The notes: generated by a model not told the origin, from the sequence alone. DNA of 64,000 nt from Oxalicibacterium solurbis (GCF_014635845.1 NZ_BMDP01000002.1:806001-870000), one strand, 5' to 3'; positions 46,503 through 55,950 are shown, counted from the first letter of the stretch. A program made the numbers and translations.

Positions 46503-47015
46503 TTACAGAATGCCGTCCAGCATCAACCAGCCGGGCAGCCACCCGGTAAAGATGCCGAGCAGGACGGTGACGATGCCGGTCTGCCGGGCGATATTGCGGC
46601 CCTTGGCGAGCAGCAGGAAGAACATGAACCACAGCACCGCCCAGCTCGCCCACGACAGGCCGAGCCAGATGTCGCGAATGGTCTCGGCATGCGACAGCGC
46701 ATCGAAGGTGACGGGAACGACGGTGATCGCAACGAACAGGCTGAACCATCCCAGTCCGCGGCCATCGGCACCGTTGAAGCGATTCAGCGCCACCCACAGG
46801 TAGGTGAACGTAAACAGCAGCGTCAGCGCTGCGCCCCGGATCGACTCGGCGTCGGCATCGGCGCCGAAAGCCATCCGCAGGGCAACCAGCAGCGTGATGC
46901 CGCCGGCAAAAATGTTGATGACCCATATCTCTCGGTCGCCGATGCGATCGAGCAGCCACAGACCGTTGAGAAAGAGAACGGCGCCGACGTAAAGCAGCGA
47001 AAGTCCCTGCAGCAT
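46503..47015 (-). CDS. AmiS/UreI family urea or amide channel
   Basis: A 170-residue protein with six hydrophobic helices covering nearly its whole length. GLSLLYVGAVLFLNGLWLLD at the N-terminus and FTYLWVALNRFNGADGRGLGWFSLFVA in the middle match the AmiS/UreI family, whose members are proton-gated urea channels or amide channels. No urease or amidase gene is in the window. AAAGGACACCTT precedes the ATG at 47015. Stands alone between marC (convergent) and the gene at 47230. Confidence 0.85.
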   Translation of the reverse strand: MLQGLSLLYVGAVLFLNGLWLLDRIGDREIWVINIFAGGITLLVALRMAFGADADAESIRGAALTLLFTFTYLWVALNRFNGADGRGLGWFSLFVAITVVPVTFDALSHAETIRDIWLGLSWASWAVLWFMFFLLLAKGRNIARQTGIVTVLLGIFTGWLPGWLMLDGIL

Positions 47016-47229
47016 AAGGTGTCCTTTGGCGGGCCGCTTTGTGCCTGCCGATAATCAAATGGTAAACGGGTAGTGTGAAAAAAGAGGCTGGACGGCACGA
47101 TGCATGCCGCGCGAGCGGCGTGCATTCTCGCACACCTGCCTGCCGGCGAACCGGCAAGCTAACCATGACTTTGAAAATCCGGACGAAAATCCGGCTGGAA
47201 GAGGCGCCACGCCCTCGCATCTTCACGTC

Positions 47230-47376
47230 TCATTCACCGAGTAGCGCGAGCAACGGCGCCGCCAGGCATGTGCCGGCGACGACAAGCGCGGCGATACACC
47301 AGCGCTTGCGTGTCTTGCGGGTTCTTTCAATGATGCGTGCGGCATTGCCGTGGCGCGGGCGATAACGATTGTTCAT
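47230..47376 (-). CDS. 48-residue single-pass membrane protein coupled to the Rnk-like gene
   Basis: Reads MNNRYRPRHGNAARIIERTR, then a Lys/Arg-rich stretch, then a hydrophobic helix (CIAALVVAGTCLAAPLLALL) and stop. Its ATG (47376-47374) overlaps the stop of the upstream Rnk-like gene by 4 bp (ATGA), which argues for translational coupling and a real gene despite its size. The basic N-terminus should face the cytosol. Family not recognised. Confidence 0.55.
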   Translation of the reverse strand: MNNRYRPRHGNAARIIERTRKTRKRWCIAALVVAGTCLAAPLLALLGE

Positions 47377-47771
47377 GGGACGGCGCATGTATCGGTTGCC
47401 GGTTGCGTAACGGCGACGATACGGATTTTTCCAGTGCGCCCGGACGGCAGTGCCACTTCGGACTCGTCATCCGGTTTTCTTCCCAGCAGCGCGAGTCCTA
47501 CCGGTGCGAGTACCGAGATGCGTGCCGCGCCAGGATCGACATCGCCCGGTTCGACCAACGTGATGGTTTGCGCTGTACCTGCAGAAGCAAAGGTAACGGT
47601 CGAATGCAGTGATGCGTGTTCAGGCGCTTCATCCGTCAGCAAGGCGGCGGAAACGACGTCGAGCAGGCGTTCGGCTGCCGCGCTTTCTGCGCCATCGTGA
47701 TGAAGGATTTGTTCGGCAAGCGCTTGCAGGCGGGCGGCATCCTGCCGGTTCAGACGGATTTGTTGGCTCAT
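47373..47771 (-). CDS. GreA/GreB C-terminal domain protein, Rnk-like regulator
   Basis: A 132-residue protein with an N-terminal short helical part (IRLNRQDAARLQALAEQIL) and the GreA/GreB C-terminal fold: ASLHSTVTFASAGTAQTITLVEP, ISVLAPVGLALLGRKPDDESEVALPSG, and KIRIVAVTQP. It lacks the long GreA coiled coil. This is the form of Rnk (nucleoside diphosphate kinase regulator), which binds RNA polymerase in the secondary channel region. The start at 47771 (MSQQIR) is preferred over an ATG at 47798. Confidence 0.85.
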   Translation of the reverse strand: MSQQIRLNRQDAARLQALAEQILHHDGAESAAAERLLDVVSAALLTDEAPEHASLHSTVTFASAGTAQTITLVEPGDVDPGAARISVLAPVGLALLGRKPDDESEVALPSGRTGKIRIVAVTQPATDTCAVP

Positions 47772-48183
47772 GGCGATAAAACTCCCAGCCGGCATCATGC
47801 CGGCATAAAGAAAACGGTCAATAGAAAACGATCAACGCTGGCGCGTCAGCGCACCGGCAGGTAACGGAATACGAACGGAAAGGCTGTGTGGGAGGCTCGG
47901 GAGCGAAGAGGAAACCGTGTGGGTTCCGGGGAGACGCTCACCGAGCCGAAGGGAGGCAGGCGAGGTCTTTGGTGAAAGCCGCGAAGGCGGCAAACGCGGC
48001 GGCCAGGTGGGCCGTCATTCGCAACGCGCGCGCGTGCGCCGCTTCCCGAGGGGAAGACGTGCGGATCGACAGGACGGCGGACGAAATCATCGCGTGATAT
48101 CTATGGACAGAAATGAAACAGGAAATCAGGAGTAGAACGGTCGAGTATAGCCGCTAGGGGATTTTCGTCAACCTTGCGGTTTT
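47772..48183. other. Intergenic region of about 412 bp with a hairpin and an uncertain small ORF
   Basis: GCCGGCA-TCA-TGCCGGC (47788-47804) is a perfect 7-bp hairpin in the leader of the Rnk-like gene. The plus-strand frame 47888-48097 (GTG start after GGAAAGG, 69 residues, Ala/Arg-rich) has coding-like third positions in its second half but resembles no family; purine-rich, GC-rich blocks could equally belong to a structured RNA. I do not call either. Confidence 0.35.
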
Positions 48184-48912
48184 TCAACGGATTGCCGCCC
48201 ATAGCAGCGACAATCCCGAACAGAACAGCAGCGCATCGAGCAGCAACCGGAAGCCGTTGTCGCTCAGTTTCAGCATGACGATCTTGCCGGCAAAGGTGCC
48301 GGCCATCAGCGATGCCCCGACCAGCACGCCTTTCATGAAGATGTCCGGCGGCAATGCGCCGAGTTCGCTGAAGGTAGTCAATTTGCTGATATAGAGGAAC
48401 AGTGAACTGGCTGCCTCGGTCGAAATGAACGCGCCCTTGGTCAGGCCGTAGGCGGTGAAGGCCGGCACGCTCAATGGCCCGGTCGACAGCACGAGCCCGG
48501 TCAGGTAACCGATGCCGGCGCCGGCGATGGCAAGCTGCCATAGCTTCAGGCGGAAATCGTGCTTCCTCAGCCAGTGCCGCGCCGGAATCATGAAGAGGAA
48601 AAAAATGCCGAGGCAGGCATTCACGATATCGGCAGGCAGCGCCAGCAAGGTACGCGCACCCAGTGCCGCAGCCGGGATGCCGGTAACGGAATATGCGGCG
48701 AAAGCGCGCCAGTCCACTAGCCGCCACCATGCCAGCACGCGCGCGAAATTCGCCATTACCGCAGCCACCGCCATGATCGGCACCGCCTGCTTGGGGCCGA
48801 AGGTATAGACCAGGATGGGCAGCAGCATGATCGACGATCCGGTGCCGATCACGCCGCTGACGACACCGGCAACCAGCCCGACCAGCAGGACGAAGAAATA
48901 GGAAGTCATCAA
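48184..48912 (-). CDS. TSUP/TauE-SafE family sulfite or anion exporter
   Basis: A 242-residue membrane protein with about eight hydrophobic helices in two similar halves. The first half contains [23 protein letters not shown] and the second [25 protein letters not shown], the repeated glycine-rich loops of TSUP permeases. The substrate may be sulfite, sulfoacetate or another organic anion; it is unknown. It is divergent from smpB with about 70 bp between starts. Confidence 0.88.
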   Translation of the reverse strand: MMTSYFFVLLVGLVAGVVSGVIGTGSSIMLLPILVYTFGPKQAVPIMAVAAVMANFARVLAWWRLVDWRAFAAYSVTGIPAAALGARTLLALPADIVNACLGIFFLFMIPARHWLRKHDFRLKLWQLAIAGAGIGYLTGLVLSTGPLSVPAFTAYGLTKGAFISTEAASSLFLYISKLTTFSELGALPPDIFMKGVLVGASLMAGTFAGKIVMLKLSDNGFRLLLDALLFCSGLSLLWAAIR

Positions 48913-48982
48913 GGAATGTGGTGGGAAACAGGTGTCCTGGTATCGCGGTTACACTCTAGTTATCGGGAAGGATGAAGAGAAC

Positions 48983-49432
48983 ATGAGCATTGTAGACAAC
49001 AAGAAGGCATTTCACGATTATGCGATCGAAGACCGCTACGAAGCGGGCGTGATGTTGCAGGGCTGGGAGGTCAAGGCGATTCGCGCCGGCCGCGTGCAGT
49101 TGAAGGAGGCCTACGTGATTGCGCGCGACAACGAAATCTTCCTGTTCGGTGCACATGTCAGTTCGCTGGAAAGCACCTCGTCGTTCAGCCACCCGGAAGC
49201 GCGCCGTACGCGCAAGCTGCTGTTGCACACGCGCGAAATCGACAAGCTGGTATCCAAGGTTGCGCAGGCCGGCTACACGATGGTGCCACTGGATCTGCAT
49301 TGGGTACGCGGCCGCGTGAAATGCAGCATTGCGCTGGCAAAGGGCAAGCGCGAATACGACAAGCGCCATACGGAAAGAGAACGCGACTGGCAGCGCGAAC
49401 AGCAGCGCATCATGAAAGTTCACAAGCGTTGA
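48983..49432 (+). CDS. smpB: SsrA-binding protein SmpB
   Basis: A 149-residue tmRNA partner that rescues stalled ribosomes. It begins [13 protein letters not shown] and carries [26 protein letters not shown], the conserved RNA-binding strand-turn, [17 protein letters not shown], and a basic C-terminal tail [15 protein letters not shown] that mimics codon-anticodon contacts. Start at 48983 follows GAAGAGA and the family N-terminus; the open frame from 48932 is not used. No tmRNA gene is in the window. Confidence 0.97.
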   Translation: MSIVDNKKAFHDYAIEDRYEAGVMLQGWEVKAIRAGRVQLKEAYVIARDNEIFLFGAHVSSLESTSSFSHPEARRTRKLLLHTREIDKLVSKVAQAGYTMVPLDLHWVRGRVKCSIALAKGKREYDKRHTERERDWQREQQRIMKVHKR

Positions 49433-49478
49433 TGCAAAACATGGATGCAAAAACACGGATACAGCGACGGAAAACAGG

Positions 49479-50129
49479 ATGAACGAAAGCTCCAGCAAGC
49501 AGGGCGAGACCGATGAATCGATGGAACGCATCAGCGGAGTGACGATTGCGCACTACGGCGAGCGCGCCGATGCCTTCCGCGAAGGTACGTGGGATCACGA
49601 CGTCAGCCAGAACATCGACGCGCTGCTGCGTCATATCGAAGGAACGCCGCCGCTGCGCATCCTCGATTTCGGCTGCGGCCCGGGGCGTGACCTGAAAGCG
49701 TTTGTTGCACGCGGCCATGCGCCGATCGGCCTCGACGGCACGGCGGAATTCGTGCAGATGGCAAAGACGGAAAGCGGTTGCGATGTCTGGCAGCAGGATT
49801 TCCTGAAGCTGGAATTGCCACCCGCGTATTTCGACGGCGTGTTCGCCAATGCCTCGCTGTTCCATGTGCCGGCTGCGGAACTGCTGCGCGTGCTGCGCGA
49901 ACTGCAGGCGACGCTGAAGCCACGCGGCGTGCTGTTCGCATCGAACCCGCGCGGCAACGACGAAGAGGGCTGGAATCGCGGCCGCTACGGCAGCTATCAC
50001 ACGCTGGAAAGCTGGCGGCGCTACATGCACGATGCCGGCTTCGTCGAACTCGAGCATTACTACAGGCCAGCGGGGCTGCCGCGCGACCAGCAGCCCTGGC
50101 TGGCCTCGGTCTGGCGCAAGGCCGATTGA
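49479..50129 (+). CDS. Class I SAM-dependent methyltransferase
   Basis: A 216-residue enzyme with LRILDFGCGPGRDLKAF (SAM motif I, about residues 57-73), GLDGTAEFVQMA (motif II) and FDGVFANASLFHVP (motif III/IV). It resembles small-molecule O/N/C-methyltransferases of the UbiE/BioC type, but the substrate is not evident. It follows smpB by 46 bp on the same strand and is convergent with the MFS gene. Confidence 0.85.
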   Translation: MNESSSKQGETDESMERISGVTIAHYGERADAFREGTWDHDVSQNIDALLRHIEGTPPLRILDFGCGPGRDLKAFVARGHAPIGLDGTAEFVQMAKTESGCDVWQQDFLKLELPPAYFDGVFANASLFHVPAAELLRVLRELQATLKPRGVLFASNPRGNDEEGWNRGRYGSYHTLESWRRYMHDAGFVELEHYYRPAGLPRDQQPWLASVWRKAD

Positions 50130-50159
50130 GCAGGAAAATGAAAGTGTAGATGTGCAGGT

Positions 50160-50195
50160 GCGCGCAGTTACGCCTAAATACAATTAGCTGCGCGC
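50160..50195. terminator. Candidate hairpin between methyltransferase and MFS genes
   Basis: GCGCGCAG (50160-50167) pairs with CTGCGCGC (50188-50195) around an AT-rich 20-nt loop, in the gap between two convergent genes; the second arm overlaps the last codons of the MFS gene. No T tract is present, so this is tentative. Confidence 0.4.
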
Positions 50196-51470
50196 CGCCT
50201 GTGGTTGCGGTTTGCGGATCATGAAGATGATCGCCGCCGCGAACAGGCAGGCGCCACCCGCCGCATAAAGTGCCGGCGTATAGGTCAGCAGCCAGGTGCG
50301 GCTCAATCCCGCGCCATAGGCGGCGAAGGCCGAGCCGAGCTGGTGGAATGCGAAGATCCAGCCGAACACCATGCCTGCACGTTCCTTGCCGAAAGTCGCA
50401 CCGGTCAGGCGTACCGTTGGCGGTACCGTGGCGATCCAGTCCAGGCCGTAGAACATCGCGAACAGCGATAGCCCGTACAGCGTGAACTCCGAATGCGGCA
50501 GCCACAGAAGCGACAGCCCGCGCAACCCGTAATACCAGAACAGCAGCTTGCGATTGTCATAGCGATCCGACAGCCAGCCGGACAGGATGGTGCCGACGAA
50601 ATCGAAAGCGCCCATCATCGCCAGCACGCTGGCGGCCGGCACGGCGGACAGTCCGTAATCGCCGCACAGTGAAATGAAGTGCGTCTGGATCAGGCCGCTG
50701 GTGCTGAGACCGCAGATGAAGAAAGTGCCGGCCAGCACCCAGAAGGTGCGGTTGCGCGAGGCTTCTGCCAGCATGCGCAAAGGTTCCCAGATCGTCATGC
50801 GCATCGACGTGACCGGTGCGGCCGGCTCGATGTGCGGATCGCTGCCGTAAGGTGTCAACCTCACTTCATGCGGATGGCTGCGAACGAAAAGAAAGGCCAG
50901 CACGCAAACGACGGCGCAGCTGACGAAAACCGGAAACACGGCGGTGCGCCAACCATAGTGCTCGATCAGCCACGCGGCAAACGGCAGGAAGATTAGCTGC
51001 CCGGTGGCCGAGCTGGCAGTCAGCAGACCGATGACGAGGCCGCGCCGCTTGTCGAACCAGCGATTGGCGATGACGGCGCCCAGCACCAGCGCCGTCATGC
51101 CGGAGCCGACACCCAGCACCAATCCCCATAACGCGAACAGATGCCACAGTTGCGTCATCTGCGTGGAGAGAATCAGGCATGCGGCGATCAGCACCAGTGC
51201 GATGCAGATCACGCGGCGCAGGCCGAAGCGTTCCATCAGGATCGCCGCGAACGGCCCGATCAGGCCGAACAGGATGAAGCGGATTGCCAGCGCCGAAGAA
51301 ATCTGATCGGTACTCCAGCCGAACTCGCGGCTCAGCGGTTGCAGCAGTGCGCCGGGCAAACCGAGCGCGGCGGAAGACGTCAGCATCGTCAGGAAGGTGA
51401 TGGCGACGATCAGCCACGAATAATGCAAGCCGCGGCGGTGCAGCCACGACGAAAGGGAATGGGCAAACAT
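50184..51470 (-). CDS. MFS transporter
   Basis: A 428-residue inner-membrane protein with twelve predicted helices. GPFAAILMERFGLRR is the loop 2-3 signature region of the major facilitator family, and GWLSDRYDNRK its second copy between helices 8 and 9. It most resembles the MFS group that includes monocarboxylate and oxalate/formate type carriers (WFDKRRGLVIGLLTA is typical), so small organic acid or drug transport is likely. Start at 51470 (MFAHSL). The tetR gene precedes it by 29 bp on the same strand. Confidence 0.88.
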   Translation of the reverse strand: MFAHSLSSWLHRRGLHYSWLIVAITFLTMLTSSAALGLPGALLQPLSREFGWSTDQISSALAIRFILFGLIGPFAAILMERFGLRRVICIALVLIAACLILSTQMTQLWHLFALWGLVLGVGSGMTALVLGAVIANRWFDKRRGLVIGLLTASSATGQLIFLPFAAWLIEHYGWRTAVFPVFVSCAVVCVLAFLFVRSHPHEVRLTPYGSDPHIEPAAPVTSMRMTIWEPLRMLAEASRNRTFWVLAGTFFICGLSTSGLIQTHFISLCGDYGLSAVPAASVLAMMGAFDFVGTILSGWLSDRYDNRKLLFWYYGLRGLSLLWLPHSEFTLYGLSLFAMFYGLDWIATVPPTVRLTGATFGKERAGMVFGWIFAFHQLGSAFAAYGAGLSRTWLLTYTPALYAAGGACLFAAAIIFMIRKPQPQAARS

Positions 51471-51499
51471 GCGGTTCTCGGAAAAGAGTGAAGAACGGA

Positions 51500-52084
51500 T
51501 CAGCGATCGGAAAGCAGATGGTCGCGCGCTGCGGCTAGCAGTTCGTCGGCCATCGGATCGCCGCGCGTCGCACGTGCCAGAACGGCTGCGCCGACCATCG
51601 TGCACCATTGCGTCAATGCAGTTGCGCGGCGCTGATCGGTATCGCCAGGCGCTAGCGTCGCCAGGATTTCGACCAGTTCGGCCGTGCCTGCGCGATAGGC
51701 TGCGTGTACCGGCTTGTCGTCCGGTTCACGCGCGACATCGACCGCCAGCGCAGCACCGGGACAGCCGTTGCCGGCATCGTGCAATGTTTTCTGCGACAGA
51801 TAGTGATCGACGATGGAACGCAGAGCGGCTTTTTCGTCCGGCGAATCGGCGATGCGTTTTTCCCAGCGTTCGGCAGACTGACTGAATGCATGGTCGCAGG
51901 CAACGGCAGCCAGTTCGTCCTTCGATGAAAAATGCCCATAGAAGCCGCCGTGAGTGAGACCGGCCGCCGACATCAGGTCGGCGACGCTGACGCCCGAAAA
52001 CCCTTTTCCCTTGAACAGACTGGCAGATGCGTCTTCGATCGCATGACGGTTGCGTTCGGTCTGTTCTTTCGATACGCGTGGCAT
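51500..52084 (-). CDS. TetR family transcriptional regulator
   Basis: A 194-residue repressor. The N-terminal helix-turn-helix comprises FKGKGFSGVSVADLMSAAGLTHGGFYGHFSSKDEL (about residues 24-58), the classic TetR pattern. The C-terminal part resembles the YxaF/LmrA-like domain, with GCPGAALAVDVAREPDD. AAAGGACACAC precedes the ATG at 52084. A 27-bp perfect inverted repeat lies 22 bp upstream of the start, so the gene is probably autoregulated and controls the MFS gene in the same operon. Confidence 0.9.
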   Translation of the reverse strand: MPRVSKEQTERNRHAIEDASASLFKGKGFSGVSVADLMSAAGLTHGGFYGHFSSKDELAAVACDHAFSQSAERWEKRIADSPDEKAALRSIVDHYLSQKTLHDAGNGCPGAALAVDVAREPDDKPVHAAYRAGTAELVEILATLAPGDTDQRRATALTQWCTMVGAAVLARATRGDPMADELLAAARDHLLSDR

Positions 52085-52105
52085 GTGTGTCCTTTCGTTG
52101 CTTGA

Positions 52106-52132
52106 ATGAGGATCATAGATGATGATCCTCAT
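52106..52132. promoter_or_regulatory. Perfect 11-bp inverted repeat, likely TetR operator
   Basis: ATGAGGATCAT (52106-52116) and ATGATCCTCAT (52122-52132) are perfect inverted arms around a 5-bp spacer (AGATG), directly upstream of the tetR start codon. Its size and position are those of a TetR-family autorepression site. A weaker TCATC-N6-GATGA lies further on, toward the autotransporter gene. Confidence 0.75.
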
Positions 52133-52405
52133 AAATACAATAGATGTTGTACGTCATCAATAAAGATGATGCGCCTTTGTGACGACTATTCATTTGATTT
52201 ATTGCAATATTGATAAAAAATCACAAGCGACGCAGAATGGACATCATTTATTTCCTTATATCAAGAGTCATTCGCCTCAAATCCTGCTGCAAAGAAACGG
52301 AAAAACAATGGTGGACAAAAATATTTGTGCTGCCTCTTCATCGTTCAGCCACGTTCTTTTTCTCAAAGCTCTTCTTCCCTTCAACCGATCGCGTGGAAAG
52401 TAAAT

Positions 52406-55111
52406 ATGAAAATGAAAAAGTTTCAGGATGTAGCAGAGATAAGGTGTGAGCAGCCTTTCTTGATTGTCTTGACTGCCGCCTCGATGAGCATCGTGTCGAC
52501 TTCCGCCCAGGCAGCATGCGACAACATCGCACCGGCTTCCGGCGCAACGGTCAATTGCGTCGGCGTGATTCCCAATGTGACTGCACCGGGCGTGGTGGCC
52601 GCAACCGGCAGTACCGGCGTCACCATCGGTGTGCAGGTGCCGGGGGGCGGCGAAGTGCTGCGCTTTACTGGTTTGGGCTTGCAGGTACAAAGCCAAAGCT
52701 CGGTCACCAATGACGGCGACATCGTCGTGACCGGCGGTCCCGGCTCAGGACTCAAGGGAGCGATATCGGGGCTCTCGAACAACAACACCATCATCAACAA
52801 CGGTTCGATCGTCACAAGCGGCACCAGTACACGCGGCATCCAGATCGGCACTTCTGCGGCAGGCGGGGGCGGTGTCGGCAACACGATCACCAACAACGGA
52901 GCGATCACGACGCAGACGGGATCGTCCAATGCGATTCATGTCGTCGGCGGCAACAATACGATCACCAACAATGGCGCGATTGAAACGTCGGGCGGCGATT
53001 CCAGCGGCGTCTATGCACAGGGCGATGGCAACGCGCTGGTGAACGGCGGATCGATTCTTACGCACGGCGCTGAAGCAGAGGCCGTGTTCATGAATACGGT
53101 CGCTTCTTCCTTCCGCTCCAGCGTCACCAATCTGGCTGGCGGCAGCATCGTCAGCGATCAATCGTATGCATTCCGTGGTCTGAACGGCAGCGATACGGTT
53201 GTCAATGCAGGTCTGCTGGAAGGTCACGGCGGCGCCAGCGGCGATACCGCAGTCCAGTTCGGCAACAGCGGCAACAATACTTTCATCCTACAGACCGGAT
53301 CGCAGATCGTCGGCGCGTCCAACGGTGGTGGCGGCAACAGCAATGTTTTTCTGGAAGGATCGGGTACGGTCGATAGCACCTTCCGCAACTTCAATACACT
53401 GACGATGCGCGGCACGGCGTGGAACTGGCAGACAGATGCGACCTTTAATAACACAGTCATCCAGTCCGGCTCACTGGCGCTGTCCGCGATCCTAATCAGC
53501 CCCGTCCATATCGAATCGGCTGGCACGCTCACGACTGACGGAGGTGCGGGCGGCACGCTTTTCGTTACATCGAATCCGTATCCGGGCGTCATGGTACCGC
53601 GCACTGTTTCCGGTGTCGTCTCCGGTACCGGTACGGTCAACGGTAATTTATGGAACGACGGCACCATTCATCCAGGCGTCGGTGATGGCACAGGTGCGTT
53701 GACTATCACGGGGAATTACGAAAACAAGAGCAACGGGGTGCTACAGGTCGATGTGATGCCTGCATCAGCAGGCCGTCTTGTCGTCAACGGTTCTGTCACG
53801 ATCGATCCCGGCAGCACGATCGTTGCCAATTTCCGTCCCGGCGATTACAGCAACTGGCAGCAACAGCAGGTCATCCAGTGTACCGGCGATTGTGTCACTG
53901 GCAGCTTTACCGCCTACAATCCGTCCGCTTTCATCGACTCCACCGTGTTCTCCACGAATACCGGAACGGGATTGAACAGTGTTTATATCGGCTATCAGCG
54001 CAATGCGACCACGTTGGCCGAAGTGGCGAGCGAGAACGACAAGGCTGTCGCCGCATCGCTGGACGAGAATGCAAGACTGGGCGGCATGACGGCAACCGTC
54101 AACCAGATCGTCACGATGTCCGCCGCACAGGCGCAAGGAGCATTTTCCAGCCTCAACGGCGGCGGCGTGCATGCAACGCTCGCAGGACTTAGCCTCCGAC
54201 AGAACAATCTGTTCGGCCGCGCCGTATCACAACGACTTGCAACATGGCATGACGACGAGATGGAACATGGTCGCGGATTCTGGGTGCGGCCCTATGGCAT
54301 GACAGGCCATCTCGACGGCAACGGCGGCGATACAGCCATTGGTGCCGATTACGATACGACCGGTCTGGCAATGGGAATGGATATGCGCGTGACGCCTGAC
54401 TGGCTGGCCGGTGGCGGCATTGATATCTCGCGTATGCACGCTAACTTTCGTGCCAATAACGCATCTGCCACAACAGACAGTGTCAAGCTCGGCGTGTACG
54501 GCAGCTATAGCAAAGACGATGTCTATTTCGATGTGCTTGGCAGCATCGGTCGGCACAGCAACGATACGCAGCGTGATATCGGCTTTGCCGGTTCGATTTT
54601 TCGGGCTGATGCCGACTACGATGGCTATCAGGCCGGCCTGTATGCGGAAACGGGCTATCGGATTTTGCTGTCGCCGACACTGACTTTACGTCCGCTCGTT
54701 TCGCTTTCTTATACATGGCAGCGCGAGCAAGCCTTCGATGAAAGCGGTGCGGGCGAGATCGGCCTGCATGGCGAACGCACAACATATGAAAGCGTACAGT
54801 CCGGTGTGGGCGCGCGTATTGACAAGGAGCTGTCGGTAGGGGATGGCAAACTGATGATCGAAGGGCGAATCAAATGGCTGCATGAATTTAATGACGGCGC
54901 GTCTTCGCTGCAGGCTGCATTTGCGGGCGATGTGACGGGCCAGAGTTTTACGCAATACGGCGTCGAGCAATGGCGGGATGCGGCTCAGGTCGGAGTCGGC
55001 GTCACGTTCGCAAAAACAAACAATAGTTACTGGTTCCTGAATTACGATGCGCTGCTGGCCGGAAATGAAACCGGTCAGGCGATTACGGCCGGCCTGCACT
55101 ACATTTGGTAG
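52406..55111 (+). CDS. Classical autotransporter (type Va secreted protein)
   Basis: A 901-residue protein. The signal peptide runs to about residue 37 and ends STSAQA. The passenger (about residues 38-640) consists of Asn/Gly/Thr-rich beta-helix strands (NNNTIINNGSIVTSG, NTITNNGAIETSG). The C-terminal autotransporter barrel (about 640-901) has GRGFWVRPYGMTGHLDG, DWLAGGGIDISRMH and ends in TAGLHYIW, with the terminal aromatic residue needed for BamA recognition. No protease triad or RGD motif was noticed, so adhesin is more likely than protease. Start 52406 (MKMKKF) has GGAAAG upstream; a GTG at 52325 is not preferred. AT-rich promoter region. Confidence 0.92.
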   Translation: MKMKKFQDVAEIRCEQPFLIVLTAASMSIVSTSAQAACDNIAPASGATVNCVGVIPNVTAPGVVAATGSTGVTIGVQVPGGGEVLRFTGLGLQVQSQSSVTNDGDIVVTGGPGSGLKGAISGLSNNNTIINNGSIVTSGTSTRGIQIGTSAAGGGGVGNTITNNGAITTQTGSSNAIHVVGGNNTITNNGAIETSGGDSSGVYAQGDGNALVNGGSILTHGAEAEAVFMNTVASSFRSSVTNLAGGSIVSDQSYAFRGLNGSDTVVNAGLLEGHGGASGDTAVQFGNSGNNTFILQTGSQIVGASNGGGGNSNVFLEGSGTVDSTFRNFNTLTMRGTAWNWQTDATFNNTVIQSGSLALSAILISPVHIESAGTLTTDGGAGGTLFVTSNPYPGVMVPRTVSGVVSGTGTVNGNLWNDGTIHPGVGDGTGALTITGNYENKSNGVLQVDVMPASAGRLVVNGSVTIDPGSTIVANFRPGDYSNWQQQQVIQCTGDCVTGSFTAYNPSAFIDSTVFSTNTGTGLNSVYIGYQRNATTLAEVASENDKAVAASLDENARLGGMTATVNQIVTMSAAQAQGAFSSLNGGGVHATLAGLSLRQNNLFGRAVSQRLATWHDDEMEHGRGFWVRPYGMTGHLDGNGGDTAIGADYDTTGLAMGMDMRVTPDWLAGGGIDISRMHANFRANNASATTDSVKLGVYGSYSKDDVYFDVLGSIGRHSNDTQRDIGFAGSIFRADADYDGYQAGLYAETGYRILLSPTLTLRPLVSLSYTWQREQAFDESGAGEIGLHGERTTYESVQSGVGARIDKELSVGDGKLMIEGRIKWLHEFNDGASSLQAAFAGDVTGQSFTQYGVEQWRDAAQVGVGVTFAKTNNSYWFLNYDALLAGNETGQAITAGLHYIW

Positions 55112-55160
55112 GAAACGATATCAACACACTATCAGTACTTGCTCTGTTTCTTCATGTCGA

Positions 55161-55826
55161 TCAGCGTTTCCTGGCAAGCGTGAGGCCGTCGGCGATCGGC
55201 AGCAGCGACAGATCGATGCGCTCGTCGCGATGCAGTTTTTCGTTGAGCAACTGCAGGGCGCGCGTGTCGGCGTCGCCGGGTTCCGCCGGATGCGCGACCT
55301 TGCCGTCCCACAGGACATTGTCGATTGCGATCAGTCCACCGGGATGCAGCAGTTGCAGGCTGTGTTCGTAATAGGCGTCGTAGCCGGCCTTGTCGGCGTC
55401 GATGAAGATGAAGTCGAAAGTGCCGGCCTGGCCTTCGGCGACCAGCGAATCCAGCGTCTGCAGAGCGGGGGCAAGGCGCAGGTCGATCTTGTGGTCGACA
55501 CCGGCGCGTTGCCAGTATTCCTGCGCCAGAGTGGTGGTGCCGGCGTCGATGTCGCAAGTGATCAGCTGGCCGTCATCCGGCAGCGCCAGTGCCACAGCCA
55601 GCGCGCTGTAACCGGTAAATGTGCCGATTTCCAGTGCGCGCCGTGCACCCAGCAGGCGAATCAGCAATGCCATGAACTGGCCCTGTTCTTGCGCAATCTG
55701 CATATTGCTGCGTGGATGTGTCTGCGTGGCGGTGCGCAGTTCGGCCAGCACCGGATGTTCGCGCAACGAGACGTCGAGCAGATAGCGGTACAGCGTATCG
55801 TCGAGATTCAGGGTGCGGTTGGACAT
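55161..55826 (-). CDS. O-methyltransferase, caffeoyl-CoA type
   Basis: A 221-residue class I methyltransferase of the family 3 O-methyltransferases. ALEIGTFTGYSALAVALALP is the SAM motif I (about residues 60-79), GQLITCDID motif II, FDFIFIDADKAGYDAYYE carries the metal-binding aspartates, and GGLIAIDNVLWDGKV completes the site. It methylates catechol-type hydroxyls; the natural substrate here is unknown. GGAG precedes the ATG at 55826. Divergent from the flavin reductase gene. Confidence 0.92.
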   Translation of the reverse strand: MSNRTLNLDDTLYRYLLDVSLREHPVLAELRTATQTHPRSNMQIAQEQGQFMALLIRLLGARRALEIGTFTGYSALAVALALPDDGQLITCDIDAGTTTLAQEYWQRAGVDHKIDLRLAPALQTLDSLVAEGQAGTFDFIFIDADKAGYDAYYEHSLQLLHPGGLIAIDNVLWDGKVAHPAEPGDADTRALQLLNEKLHRDERIDLSLLPIADGLTLARKR

Positions 55827-55950
55827 CGCGACTCCATGATCGGAAAGTGAAGACAACTTTCGGCACTGCATCCTGTCGAAATGCCGACAGGCAAGCGGCA
55901 TGGGGAATAGCCGGCTTCGTTATGACATCGGCAGGGAAAGGTGGTTCGAC

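Noticed and set aside
48900-49440. tmRNA gene beside smpB
   Set aside because: No tmRNA-like ends or tag reading frame were found near smpB.
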